Shown here piece by piece: positions 9,385 through 17,798 of a stretch of DNA of 61,019 bases (position 1 is the stretch's first letter; every line of letters starts with the position of its first letter). Origin of the DNA: Dactylosporangium sp. AC04546 (GTDB taxonomy: Bacteria > Actinomycetota > Actinomycetes > Mycobacteriales > Micromonosporaceae); assembly GCF_022095675.1 (NCBI RefSeq), contig NZ_JAHYSG010000077.1, positions 1-61,019 on the forward strand. The letters are read 5' to 3'. The position numbers and the translations under genes were made by a program. The notes under the pieces are model-generated. The model was not told the DNA's origin, searched no databases, and was given only the letters and a program-made list of their open reading frames with translations.

Positions 9385-9428
9385 GAGGCATGCCTCAGGC
9401 CAAACTTGCACAGTTGGCAAACTTGCGC
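9385..9428 (-). promoter_or_regulatory. Candidate operator region for the fatty-acid pair
   Basis: Upstream of the reductase gene there is a perfect 12-bp palindrome, GAGGCATGCCTC (9385-9396). Next to it are two direct copies of CAAACTTGC (9401-9409 and 9418-9426), spaced 17 bases apart, and a TTGGC/GCCAA inverted pair around them. This looks like a regulator-binding and promoter region. The regulator is not known. Confidence 0.45.
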
Positions 9429-9447
9429 CAACGCGGGGTGATCCAAC

Positions 9448-10731
9448 TCACGGGCGGCCACTACCCAGTCGGCGCAGTAGATATCTGCGTTCCGCCTCGT
9501 TCGTGACGAGATCGAGCGCCTCGCGGTAGGCCCCGGCGGCCTCGGCGGACCGGCCGAGGCGGCGCAGCAGGTCGGCACGGGTGGCCGGCAGGAGGTGGTA
9601 GCCGTCGAGCTCGCCGCCCGCCCGCAGCGCGTCGACCAGGGCGAGGCCGGCTGCGGGGCCGTCGGCCATGGCGACGGCGACCGCCCGGTTGAGCTCGACG
9701 ACGGGCCCGGGCGTGAGGCGGGCGAGCTCGCCATACAGCAGGCTGATCTGGCGCCAGTCGGTCTCCGCGGCGACCTGGGCGGTGGCGTGGCACGCGGCGA
9801 CGGCCGCCTGGATCTGGTAGCGGCCGGGCCGGCGGCGGCGCAGCGCCCGCTCGAGGACGCCGACGCCCTCGTCGATCAACGCCCGGTCCCAGCGGCCCCG
9901 GTCCTGCTCCTCCAGGGTGACGATGTCGCCGGCCGCGTCGACCCGGCCCTCGCGGCGGGCCTCGTGCAGGAGCATGAGGGCGAGCAGCCCGTGTACCTCG
10001 GGCTCGTCGGGCATGAGCGCGGCCAGCACACGGGCCAGCCGGATCGCCTCGCCGCTGAGCCCGGTGCGCAGCAGCTCGGCCCCGGCGGTCGCCGCGTAGC
10101 CCTCGTTGAACAGCAGGTACAGCACGGCGAGCACGGCTCCGAGCCGCTCCGGCAGCAGGTGCGCGGGCGGCACCCGGAACGGGATGGCCGACCGGCGGAT
10201 CTTGTTCTTGGCCCGCACGAGCCGCTGGGCCATGGTCGGCTCCGGCACCAGGAAGGCCCGCGCGATCTCGGCCGTGCTGAGGCCGGCCAGGGTGCGCAGG
10301 GTGAGCGCCACCCGGGCCTCCAGGGCGAGGGCCGGGTGACAGCACGTGAACATGAGCTCCAGGCGGTCATCCGGCACCGCGGGCGCGTCCTCGCCGAGCG
10401 GGTCGTGCCACGGCGCCCGGGACTCGTCCACCGCGACCTCCCGCAGCTTCTCGGCCTCGACGGCCCCGCGCCGCAACCGGTCGAGCGCCCGGTTGCGCGC
10501 GGTCGTGGTGAGCCAGGCGCCCGGCCGCCGCGGCACGCCGTCGGCCGGCCAGCGCGCGAGGGCCTGGGCGAAGGCGTCCTGGGCGCACTCCTCGGCGAGG
10601 TCCCAGTCGCCGGTGAGCCGGATCAGCGTCGCCACGATCCGGCCCCACTCGTCGGCATAGACGCGGGCGACAGCGTCGCGCACCTGCTCCGGAACGGTCA
10701 CGCGGCCTCCGCTCCGCTCCGGAACGGTCAC
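9448..10731 (-). CDS. ECF42-type RNA polymerase sigma factor
   Basis: About 427 residues from a GTG at 10731; a second in-frame GTG at 10701 is equally possible. Region 2 ([32 protein letters not shown] with [20 protein letters not shown]) and region 4 ([29 protein letters not shown]) are clear. A long C-terminal extension of about 240 helical residues follows, with the LLFNEGY segment typical of ECF42 (DUF6596). ECF42 factors lack a classical anti-sigma factor and are encoded with DGPF proteins, exactly as here. The GTG at 10731 overlaps the partner's stop (GTGA), implying coupling. The known C-terminal extension is needed for activity in this group. Confidence 0.9.
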   Translation of the reverse strand: MTVPERSGGRVTVPEQVRDAVARVYADEWGRIVATLIRLTGDWDLAEECAQDAFAQALARWPADGVPRRPGAWLTTTARNRALDRLRRGAVEAEKLREVAVDESRAPWHDPLGEDAPAVPDDRLELMFTCCHPALALEARVALTLRTLAGLSTAEIARAFLVPEPTMAQRLVRAKNKIRRSAIPFRVPPAHLLPERLGAVLAVLYLLFNEGYAATAGAELLRTGLSGEAIRLARVLAALMPDEPEVHGLLALMLLHEARREGRVDAAGDIVTLEEQDRGRWDRALIDEGVGVLERALRRRRPGRYQIQAAVAACHATAQVAAETDWRQISLLYGELARLTPGPVVELNRAVAVAMADGPAAGLALVDALRAGGELDGYHLLPATRADLLRRLGRSAEAAGAYREALDLVTNEAERRYLLRRLGSGRP

Positions 10732-10734
10732 GGT
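10687..10734. repeat. Short direct repeat at the sigma factor start
   Basis: GCTCCGGAACGGTCACG occurs at 10687-10702 and again from 10717, a 30-bp period. On the minus strand each copy carries a GTG followed by a VTVPE-coding stretch, so the repeat creates two in-frame candidate starts for the sigma factor. Confidence 0.75.
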
Positions 10735-11057
10735 TCCCAGAAGGGGCAGACCTCGATCAGCCCCGAGCGGGCCACCGGATGCTGGGCGGCGACCTCGATC
10801 GCCTCCTCGAACGACTCGCACTCGAGGATGTCGAAGCCGGCCATCTGCTCGCGGGTCTCGGCGAACGGGCCGTCGGTGAGCACCACGTCGCCGTTGCGCA
10901 CCCGCACGGTCGTGGCCTCGGCCGGCGGCACGACCCGGTTGCCGAGCACCCGCACGCCGCGCTCGTCCATCTCCTTGACCCAGCGCAACACGTCGTCACC
11001 GGTGGGCTCGTCGGTGACCGGCTCGTCCTCGACGGCGATCAGCAGCAGGAATCGCAT
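10728..11057 (-). CDS. YCII/DGPF-domain protein, partner of the ECF42 sigma factor
   Basis: 109 residues forming one YCII-related domain, with the diagnostic [16 protein letters not shown] stretch (about 60-75) that names the DGPF family. The ATG at 11057 is preceded by GGAGGAG. Genes of this family sit next to, and are in known cases targets of, ECF42 sigma factors. The proteins' biochemical role is not settled. The stop codon overlaps the sigma gene start, so the two are one transcript. Confidence 0.9.
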   Translation of the reverse strand: MRFLLLIAVEDEPVTDEPTGDDVLRWVKEMDERGVRVLGNRVVPPAEATTVRVRNGDVVLTDGPFAETREQMAGFDILECESFEEAIEVAAQHPVARSGLIEVCPFWEP

Positions 11058-11104
11058 GACGTCTCCTCCTTCGCGGGGATGGTTCCGTCACGACGACGAA
11101 CGGC

Positions 11105-12973
11105 TCAGCCGATCCTCGACACCCCCGGCGGAGAAGATTCCCCGTTGATCTCCCGCCCGGTCTCGCGCCACGCGAGCCGGCCGTCGGGGCCCGCGCCGAC
11201 GAGACGTCCCTCGTAGCCGGCGAGCACCGTGCGGCCTGCCGCGTACCCGAGATTTTCCCACGCTTCGGCGCCCGGCGATGTCCCCGAAGTCCCCGGAACC
11301 GGCCGGCGCATCCGGATCCGGCCGCCGGGGCCGGCACCGACGAGCAGGCCGCTGACCGCGGTGAGCGTGGTGACGCCCCCGCCGTCACCGACGGTGACCC
11401 AACCGTCCGGCTCCGCTATCGGCGCGCACCACAGGCGGTCGTCGGCGGTGACGGCGAAGAATCGTCCGTCGGCGACCGCGAGGGCCCGCGTGCCGGGCGG
11501 CGCCGCGCCGATCGGCGCCCAGGCCGCGGGTTCGCGCACCGGCGGGCGGTGCAGCAGGCGGCCGCGCTCGGTCACCCCGTACAGGCCGACGGGCCGGCCG
11601 GAGACCGCCTCGCGCGGGGCGGCCAGGCACAGCGGCGGCTCGCCGCCCGCGGTCACCGGCCACCAGGGGACGTTCTGGCCGCTCGCGCGGCGCACCAGCA
11701 GTACACCTGACGCGTCGATCGCCCAGAAGGCGTGCTCACAGGCCGCGAGCGCAACCAGCTCGGGGGCCGGGCCGATCACGTCCCACGGCGGCGGGCCGGG
11801 CGGCGCCGACAGCCGGTCGAGCACGTTGCGGGTGATCCGGTCGGTCACCGGGTCGCCGAGCGACGCGCCCCAGTTCACGGTGGCCGCGGTGAACACCGTG
11901 CCGGCGCCCCGGCGGAAGACGCCCATGGTCGCGTGGCCGCCCTGGCCGTACCGCCGCCAGTGCCGCAGGTCGGCGGTGGCGAGCACGACGAACGACGGCG
12001 GCGTGCCGTCACCGCCGGTGACCGCCGGAACACCCCCGTCCTCGGCGAACAGGGCCGCGTCGGTCTCGTAGCCCACGGCGCCGAGCGCGAAGCCGTCGCC
12101 GTCGCGCAGGCCGGTGCCGGCGAAGACCCAGTGGGCGGCGAAGCGGGCGGTGTACTCGGTCTCCTTCATGACGTCCATGAAGTCGCCCCAGGCGCCGGCG
12201 CCGTGCCGGTAGCTGACCCCGGTCATCGCGTTCTCCGGCCGGTGGACCGGGGCGGCCGACCACTCGACCGTGGCCCGGGCCGGGTCGACGGCGGCGAGCG
12301 GATCGCGGACGGCGTCGCGGTAGCAGACCATCGTGCGGCCGCCGTCCTCGAAGCGGGCCTGCCAGTAGGCCGTGTTCGCGGCGAAGCAGGCGAGGTTGCC
12401 GCCCGCGTCGACGAAGGCCTCGACGGCGTCGCGCATCTCCTTCGACCAGTACTCGTCGTGGCCGTTGACGACCAGCAGCCGGTAGTCCCGCAGCAGCTCC
12501 GGGCCGCCCTGGTGCAGGTCGAGGCCGGAGCAGAAGTCGGCCGCGTAGCCCGTCTGGCGCAGCCACCGCAGCAGGCCCTCCTCCCAGCGCTCCGGCGGCG
12601 GGCCGATGCCGGGGCGGTCGAACGAGACGCGGTCGGCGCGGCCGGCCTCCTCGAAGTAGTAGAGGCTCTCGCCGGGGACGCCCGCACGGTGGTAGGCGAG
12701 CCAGGTCGGGAACGGCACCGAGACGAGGATCGGCGCGGCGGGCGTCCTGGCTCTCACCACGAACCAGACCTCGTCGCCGGCGACCTCGGCGCGGTACAGC
12801 GAGCTCGGCCAGTCCTGCGGGATCGTGAGGTCCCAGGCGGGCGCCGTCGCGTGGCCGGTGTGCACGAGCCGGTCGTCGGTGGCGTCGTGGACGGTGACCG
12901 GTGAGTCCTCGGTCAGCGTGAGGCGCAGGGTGCCGCCGGCCTCGCAGGAGGTGGCGTCGGCGTAGGCGGGCAC
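11105..12973 (-). CDS. N,N-dimethylformamidase large-subunit-like protein with C-terminal propeller
   Basis: 622 residues from a GTG at 12973. Residues 1-90 look like a beta sandwich. Residues 95-400 match the DMFase large-subunit-like domain, seen in PTWLAYHRAG and LLVVNGHDEYWSKEMRDAV (about 166-184, a glutamine-amidotransferase-like fold) and in FAANTAYWQARF. The C-terminal 200 residues contain repeated W/G/D-rich beta segments of tectonin or beta-propeller type. DMFases are iron amidohydrolases; whether the iron ligands are kept cannot be told here. It follows the condensation-domain gene by 6 bases, which implies a shared pathway. No signal peptide. True substrate unknown. Confidence 0.72.
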   Translation of the reverse strand: MPAYADATSCEAGGTLRLTLTEDSPVTVHDATDDRLVHTGHATAPAWDLTIPQDWPSSLYRAEVAGDEVWFVVRARTPAAPILVSVPFPTWLAYHRAGVPGESLYYFEEAGRADRVSFDRPGIGPPPERWEEGLLRWLRQTGYAADFCSGLDLHQGGPELLRDYRLLVVNGHDEYWSKEMRDAVEAFVDAGGNLACFAANTAYWQARFEDGGRTMVCYRDAVRDPLAAVDPARATVEWSAAPVHRPENAMTGVSYRHGAGAWGDFMDVMKETEYTARFAAHWVFAGTGLRDGDGFALGAVGYETDAALFAEDGGVPAVTGGDGTPPSFVVLATADLRHWRRYGQGGHATMGVFRRGAGTVFTAATVNWGASLGDPVTDRITRNVLDRLSAPPGPPPWDVIGPAPELVALAACEHAFWAIDASGVLLVRRASGQNVPWWPVTAGGEPPLCLAAPREAVSGRPVGLYGVTERGRLLHRPPVREPAAWAPIGAAPPGTRALAVADGRFFAVTADDRLWCAPIAEPDGWVTVGDGGGVTTLTAVSGLLVGAGPGGRIRMRRPVPGTSGTSPGAEAWENLGYAAGRTVLAGYEGRLVGAGPDGRLAWRETGREINGESSPPGVSRIG

Positions 12974-12979
12974 TGCGGG

Positions 12980-14278
12980 TCAGGCGGGCTGGAGCGCCTC
13001 GGCGACGAGCAGCGCCTCGATGCCGCGCAGGTGCGCCTCCACGGCATGCTCCGGGAACACGCTGACGTCGGCGAACAGTGTCAGGTCGAGCACCCGCGGG
13101 ACCGCGTTGACGTGCAGGAAGTACCGGGCGCCGTACTGCTCGACCGGCTCCCAGCGCAGGGTCGTGCGCGCCAGTTCGGCCCGGATGTCGGCGGCCGGCG
13201 TCCCGGGCCCGGTCTGCGCGTCGAAGCGGCGGTCGTTGAACGAGCACGACAGGTCGACGTCGTGCTCGGCGAGCAGCTTGTCGAGGTCCTCCGGGTCGTA
13301 CTGGGCATGCAGGTACGCCTGCATCGACGCCTGCGCCGTGCGGCGGATCACGGTGCGCAGGTCGTCGTCGCCGACCTCGACCACGCACAGCCCGTCCTGT
13401 GACGCCGGCCCGACCGAGCCGGCCAGCCCGGGGCGGAACCGGTTGCTGACGATGACCTGGAGCACGGCCTCCCGCGCGCCGGTCTGCCGGGCCAGCTGGA
13501 GCGCGGCGGCGGCGAGGACGACGGTGGACCCGGACACCTGCTCACGGCCGGCGAGCGCGCTGACGGCCAGGTCACCGGCGGGCGAGCTGAGGGTTGCGCT
13601 GGTGTACCGCGGGGGCGCGCCGGTCTCCGCGAACCGCTGCCGCGGCACGGCCCGCAGGTGGCGCTCCCAGTAGCGCAGCGCCTTGGCGCTCTGCCGGCGG
13701 CCCTGCGGCGAGGCCTGGTGCAGGGCCAGGTCGTACGGCTGGCGGTCGGGCGGCTCCGCGCTCGGCGTGCCGGCGAGCCCGGAGAGGACGTCGCCGACGA
13801 GGGTGTCGAGACCGCCCCGGTCGGTGACGAGGTGGCAGATGACGAAGACGGCGTGCGTGACGACGCCGTCGGCGCGGACCATCCCGACGCGCAGCGGCCA
13901 CTCGTCCGCGTAGTCGAACGCGGGCGCGGCGAGTGCGTGGCGGAGCCGCTGGGCGGCCTCGGCCGCCGTGTGCCGGGCGGCCTCGACGAGGTGCACCTCG
14001 ATGACGCCGGTCTGCGCGACGACCTGGCGCCCGTCGCGGACGTTGGTGCGCAGCGACTCGTGGCGGGCCATGACGTGCGCGACGGTCCCGGTGACCCGCT
14101 CGACCGGCACGCTGGTCGCGATGCCCTCGTCCTCGATGGCGGTCACCCAGCTCATGTTGAGGCTCGCGTCGTCGGGCACGAGCCGCTGGATCGCCCGCCA
14201 GATCGCCGTTTGGCCCCAGCTGAGCTGACACTCCCCGCCGCGCCCGCCCGCGAACCGCACGGCGACCCGTTCCGTCAT
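12980..14278 (-). CDS. Free-standing NRPS-type condensation domain protein
   Basis: 432 residues, one condensation domain with no adenylation or carrier domain. Motifs recognised: C1 (LSWGQTAIWRAI, about 19-30), C2 (RHESLRTNV, about 72-80) and C3, which reads CHLVTDRGG (148-156) where the canonical form is HHxxxDG. The second, catalytic His (149) and the Asp (153) remain; the first His is Cys and the Gly after Asp is Arg. It could join an acyl or aminoacyl donor to an amine, or be a related acyltransferase. It is co-transcribed with the DMFase-like gene. No carrier protein lies nearby. Confidence 0.75.
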   Translation of the reverse strand: MTERVAVRFAGGRGGECQLSWGQTAIWRAIQRLVPDDASLNMSWVTAIEDEGIATSVPVERVTGTVAHVMARHESLRTNVRDGRQVVAQTGVIEVHLVEAARHTAAEAAQRLRHALAAPAFDYADEWPLRVGMVRADGVVTHAVFVICHLVTDRGGLDTLVGDVLSGLAGTPSAEPPDRQPYDLALHQASPQGRRQSAKALRYWERHLRAVPRQRFAETGAPPRYTSATLSSPAGDLAVSALAGREQVSGSTVVLAAAALQLARQTGAREAVLQVIVSNRFRPGLAGSVGPASQDGLCVVEVGDDDLRTVIRRTAQASMQAYLHAQYDPEDLDKLLAEHDVDLSCSFNDRRFDAQTGPGTPAADIRAELARTTLRWEPVEQYGARYFLHVNAVPRVLDLTLFADVSVFPEHAVEAHLRGIEALLVAEALQPA

Positions 14279-14443
14279 CGCACCCCGGCTTCCGTGCTGT
14301 TCTCAGGTGGGTGATTCCGGCAGCGCCATTGCATCGGCCGTGGTCGACGACTGTCAATACGTGGCCAACCCGACCATGTCCGACCACGCTGTTCACTCGG
14401 GGTAGGCGAGCCAGCACAGCGCCCGCGCGCGCACCGTTGGGCC
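14279..14443. promoter_or_regulatory. Divergent promoter region
   Basis: 165 bases between two divergent genes. It should hold both promoters. No strong Shine-Dalgarno precedes the rightward ATG at 14444, so that message may be leaderless. No clear palindrome was seen. Confidence 0.35.
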
Positions 14444-15532
14444 ATGACGGTGAAGGATCTGGCGACCCTCACGCCGAGCGGGTATCCGGCGGTCTCCCTG
14501 CTGATGCCGACCCATCGCACACCGCCCGAGAACCAGCAGGATCCGATCCGGCTGCGCAACCTCGTCGCCGAGGCCAAGCGGCGGCTGGAGACCGACGAGT
14601 CCGTGCCGAAGCCGGTGGCCGCCCAGGTGTACCAGGAGATCGCCGACGCCGCCGAGCAGCTCGACCTGCGGCAGGTCGGCGACGGGCTGGCGCTGTTCGC
14701 GTCGCCCGGCCAGGTGCACGTCCGGCTGCTCGACACGACCGTCAACGAGCGGGTCGTCGTCGCCGACACCTACGAGGTACGCGACGTCGTCGCCGACGCG
14801 GCGCGGCGGCACCGGTACTGGGCGCTCGTGCTGTCCGAGCAGCCGACCCGGCTGTGGAGCGGCGACGGCGACGACCTGGTCGAGGTGCGCTCGCACGGGT
14901 TCCCGTTCACGCACGAGGGACCGGGCGGCACGACCGGGCTGCCGCGCGACTACGGGCAGAACCCGAGCGCGATCCGCGACGAGCGGCACCGGCAGTTCTT
15001 CCGCGACATCGCCTCCTCACTCGCCGACGTCGACGCGCTCGACTCGCGGCCGGTGTTCGTGCTCGGGGTCGAGCGGTACCTCGCGTTCTTCGCCGACGAG
15101 TGGGGCCGCCCGATCGCCGGCGCCGTCCCGGGCAACTACGACCACGCCGGGGCGCACGAGGTGTACAAGCTGCTGGCGCCGCAGCTCGCCGCGTACAACA
15201 ACATGCGGCAGGTGGCCGCCCTGGAGGCGCTCGACGCGGCGCGCGGCGCGAACCGCTTCGCAGCCGGGCTGGCCGAGGTGTGGAGCCTGGCCCACCAGGG
15301 GCGCGCGGCGCACCTGCTGGTCGAGGAGAGCTACCACAGCCCGGCCTGGGTGCACGGCGACCACCTGCACCCACCGGACCAGCAGCCCAAGCACGAAGAG
15401 TCGGCGACCCTCATCGACGACGCGGTCGACGACATCGTGGAGGCGGTCGCCCGCCACGGGGGCGAGGTCACGTTCGTCGGTGACGAGAGCCTCAGCGGGG
15501 ACGGGCGGGTCGCGCTGATCGTCCGCTACTGA
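14444..15532 (+). CDS. baeRF-type (archaeo-eukaryotic release-factor-like) protein
   Basis: 362 residues, soluble. The sequence starts with LATLTPSGYPAVSLLMPTHRT and continues RLRNLVAEAKRRL, the N-terminal signature of the bacterial aeRF-related family 3. It contains the family's DSRPVFVLGVERYLAFF and HLLVEESYHSP segments. These proteins resemble eRF1/Pelota domains and are proposed to act on ribosomes or RNA; the function is not established. Isolated gene, divergent from the condensation-domain gene. A short tandem copy of its last 17 coding bases follows the stop codon. Confidence 0.72.
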   Translation: MTVKDLATLTPSGYPAVSLLMPTHRTPPENQQDPIRLRNLVAEAKRRLETDESVPKPVAAQVYQEIADAAEQLDLRQVGDGLALFASPGQVHVRLLDTTVNERVVVADTYEVRDVVADAARRHRYWALVLSEQPTRLWSGDGDDLVEVRSHGFPFTHEGPGGTTGLPRDYGQNPSAIRDERHRQFFRDIASSLADVDALDSRPVFVLGVERYLAFFADEWGRPIAGAVPGNYDHAGAHEVYKLLAPQLAAYNNMRQVAALEALDAARGANRFAAGLAEVWSLAHQGRAAHLLVEESYHSPAWVHGDHLHPPDQQPKHEESATLIDDAVDDIVEAVARHGGEVTFVGDESLSGDGRVALIVRY

Positions 15533-15552
15533 CGGGCTGATCGTCCGCTACT
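15514..15552. repeat. Partial tandem duplication of a gene 3' end
   Basis: GCTGATCGTCCGCTACT, the last coding bases before the stop of the baeRF-type gene, reappears directly after that stop at about 15536-15552, followed by another CCGCTACTGA. It looks like a replication-slippage duplication. Confidence 0.7.
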
Positions 15553-15556
15553 TCCG

Positions 15557-16750
15557 CTACTGACAGGTCGCGAGGCCGGCTCGCACCTTCGTCGCGAGGA
15601 CCCGGGTCGCGCTCCGCGCCACCCGCTCGGCGAACGCCGGGTCGGCCTTCGCCGCCGCCAGCAGCGCGTCCGTCATCGGGCCGGCGTCGGACAGGCGCAC
15701 GGTGAGGGCCACGTCGCCGCCGGCGCGCACGAAGCGGACGGCGCGCTGCGCCAGGGGTACACCGGAGACCGCTTTGGCCGCACCGAGGTCGTCGGAGAGC
15801 ACCATCCCCTGGAAGCCCAACTGCTCCCGTAGCAGCCCGGTGACGATCTTCTCGGAGAAGGCGGCCACGGCCGCGTCGGGGTCGAGCTTCGGGTACGCCG
15901 CCGACGACATCATCACCGCCGCCGACCCGGCCGCGATCCCCTGCCGGAACGGCTCCAGCGCGGGATCCTCGGCGGTCGTCAGGTCGTCGCGCGCTCCCGT
16001 CGACGTGTCGGTGTTCACCCGGACGCGGCCGAGCCCGGGGAAGTGCTTGAGCGTGGTGAGCACCCCGGCGCCCTGCACGGCAGCGACGACGGTGGCGACG
16101 TCCTCGGCGACGGGGCCGGGCGCCGGGCCGTACTGCCGCTGGAACTTGCCGATGGGCGGGTTGGCGGTGCCGATCTCCGGGGGTACCACATCCGCCACCG
16201 GGGCGAGGTCGAGCGTCACGCCGATCTTCTCCAGCCGGCCCGCCCACTCGGCCGTGTTCGCGGCAAGCGTCTTCTGGTCCAGCTTGCCCTGGTTGACGGC
16301 GGTCGGGATGGCCGGGAAGTCGGGGCCCTTCAGCGTCTGGACCTGCCCGCCCTCCTGGTCGACGGCCACGTGGAGGCGCACCGCTCCGGCGGCGGCCTGC
16401 AGCTGGTCGACGGCCTGCTTGAGCGTGGCGGCCGATGCGGTGCTGCGTCCGGCGAGGAAGATGCCGCCCAGGTGGTACCGCTGGACCGCCCCCTTCGCAT
16501 CCGCCGGCGAGCCGACGGGGGTGCCGATCATGAGCAGCTGGCCGACCCGCTCCTCCAGGGACATGCGCTGCACGATGCTGGCGGCGCAGTCCGCCGTGGG
16601 GCTGGGGCTGGCGCCGGGCAGCTCGGCGGTCGCCGCGGGCGGCGCCGGATGGCGCGGGGGCGATTCGCCACCTCGCGTAACGGCGTAGGCGATGCCCACT
16701 CCGGCAACCAGCACCACGGCCACGGCGGCCGCTGTCCATCCCATGCGCAC
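15557..16750 (-). CDS. Secreted glycoside hydrolase family 3 (NagZ-like) protein with altered catalytic loop
   Basis: 397 residues. An N-terminal hydrophobic segment (about 4-23, WTAAAVAVVLVAGVGIAYAV) is a signal anchor, followed by a Pro/Ala-rich linker. The GH3 TIM barrel spans about 55-390: ERVGQLLMIGTPVG, HVAVDQEGGQV, LAPVADV, IGKFQRQYG, TTLKHFPGLGRV, GMVLSDDLGA. The nucleophile Asp in LSDD (about 320) is kept. Canonical NagZ reads KHFPGHGDT and then an Asp-His dyad (DSH); here it reads KHFPGLGRVRVNTDTS, without that His. Family is certain; cleavage of GlcNAc-MurNAc is doubtful. Confidence 0.87.
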   Translation of the reverse strand: MRMGWTAAAVAVVLVAGVGIAYAVTRGGESPPRHPAPPAATAELPGASPSPTADCAASIVQRMSLEERVGQLLMIGTPVGSPADAKGAVQRYHLGGIFLAGRSTASAATLKQAVDQLQAAAGAVRLHVAVDQEGGQVQTLKGPDFPAIPTAVNQGKLDQKTLAANTAEWAGRLEKIGVTLDLAPVADVVPPEIGTANPPIGKFQRQYGPAPGPVAEDVATVVAAVQGAGVLTTLKHFPGLGRVRVNTDTSTGARDDLTTAEDPALEPFRQGIAAGSAAVMMSSAAYPKLDPDAAVAAFSEKIVTGLLREQLGFQGMVLSDDLGAAKAVSGVPLAQRAVRFVRAGGDVALTVRLSDAGPMTDALLAAAKADPAFAERVARSATRVLATKVRAGLATCQ

Positions 16751-17185
16751 GGGCCCAGCCTTCCAGAGTCCGGCGCCGGTCGCAGGTCACGTTTCCGACG
16801 CCCGCCGCGGCGCGGGTGTCACCGCCTCTCACCTGCACAGACGTTGGTCGATCCACCCTTGTCCGTCACCGCTTCGCCCGGCACGCGATGTTGGTCGATC
16901 CACCTCGCACACTGCCACTCCGCGCCCGCTCGGCCCGCGACCGACGGTGGTCGATCCACCTCGCCCGCCAGGACTTTGCGCCTACTCCCCCGGCCACCGA
17001 CGGTGGTCGATCTACCATCGGCCAACAAGATCGAAGCGAGGGTAGATCGACCAACGTCGGTGCATAGGCCGCGACGCCCGCGCAGGCGTGCGCTGGCCCG
17101 GCCGCCGGGTCGGGCACGAGTCGCAGCGCTCCGCGCAGGCCAGAGTGTCGGCCACAGGCGGCGTTCGGCTACAGGCGGCGTTCGG
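16751..17185. other. 435-bp intergenic region dominated by repeats
   Basis: Lies between the GH3 gene start and a TetR gene stop, both on the minus strand. It contains the five-copy repeat cluster at 16841-17057 and the 17-bp tandem repeat at 17151-17201. Open frames here are produced by the repeats and show no family similarity. Confidence 0.6.
16841..17057. repeat. Five-copy cluster of the ACGTTGGTCGATCYACC repeat
   Basis: Copies start at 16841, about 16888, 16944 and 17000 in direct orientation, and the fifth is inverted at 17041-17057. The forms are ACGTTGGTCGATCCACC, a TGTTGGTC variant, ACGGTGGTCGATCCACC, ACGGTGGTCGATCTACC and the reverse complement of ACGTTGGTCGATCTACC. Spacing is 47, 56 and 56 bp for the direct copies. 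The intervening DNA differs between copies. Further copies occur at 45291 and 50610-50702. No gene product uses this DNA in any visible way. Confidence 0.85.
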
Positions 17186-17201
17186 CTACAGGCGGAGTTC
17201 G
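17151..17201. repeat. 17-bp tandem repeat, three units, at a gene 3' end
   Basis: Units GCCACAGGCGGCGTTCG (17151-17167), GCTACAGGCGGCGTTCG (17168-17184) and GCTACAGGCGGAGTTCG (17185-17201). The third unit carries the stop codon and last codons of the TetR gene that ends at 17186. Looks like slippage expansion. Confidence 0.85.
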
Positions 17202-17767
17202 GCCACGAAGCCGCGGGCCGCCTCCGCGTCGGCACGGCGGTCGGCGAAGTTGGTGATGAAGGCGTGCTGGAAGCAGGCGCCCAGCAGCAGGGCGGCCACG
17301 GCGACCAGGTCGGCGTCGGGGCGCACCCGGCCGAGGTCCCGCTCGGCCCGCAGGTAGTCGGCGAGAGCGTCGTTCGCGCGGTGCGGCCCGAGGTTCTGGG
17401 CGCGCAACTGGTCGCGGTGCGCACCCAGGATCGCCGGGTCGGAGAAGATCGACGCGAACATCGGGAAGCCGTCGCGGTAGAAGCCGATGGCCACGGTCGC
17501 CAGCTCGGTCAGGGTCTCGCGGAGGTCGCCCTCGCCGGCGCGGGCCGGAAGGGTCTGCAGTATCGGGATGAACTGCGGGCCGCGCTCGTGGAGCACGGCC
17601 ACCATGAGGTCGACCTTGTCGCGGAAATGCTTGTAGAGGGTGGCCTCCGAGAAGCCGGCGGCGCGGGCGATCTCCCGCGTCGTGGCGTTGGCCAGGCCGT
17701 GGGTGCGCAGCACCTTCGCCGCCGCGTCCAGGATCACGTCCCGTGTCGCCACCTTCGCGCCCTCCAA
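17186..17767 (-). CDS. TetR/AcrR-family transcriptional regulator
   Basis: 193 residues from the ATG at 17767. The HTH is canonical (TRDVILDAAAKVLRTHGLANATTREIARAAGFSEATLYKHFRDK, about residues 8-52). The C-terminal region is helical and of normal length. A divergent NAD(P)-binding oxidoreductase starts 75 bases away, with an imperfect palindrome in between. The usual arrangement would be repression of both genes, relieved by a ligand that the oxidoreductase processes. Ligand unknown. Confidence 0.9.
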   Translation of the reverse strand: MEGAKVATRDVILDAAAKVLRTHGLANATTREIARAAGFSEATLYKHFRDKVDLMVAVLHERGPQFIPILQTLPARAGEGDLRETLTELATVAIGFYRDGFPMFASIFSDPAILGAHRDQLRAQNLGPHRANDALADYLRAERDLGRVRPDADLVAVAALLLGACFQHAFITNFADRRADAEAARGFVAELRL

Positions 17768-17798
17768 CCCCTTGACAGCATGCGTTGCCTAGCGACAC

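Noticed and set aside
12980..14278. Part of an NRPS biosynthetic cluster
   Set aside because: Only a lone condensation domain is present; no adenylation, carrier, thioesterase or further synthetase genes lie in the window.
16841..17057. CRISPR array
   Set aside because: The repeat is only about 17 bp, one copy is inverted, the spacing varies between 47 and 56 bp, and no cas gene is nearby.
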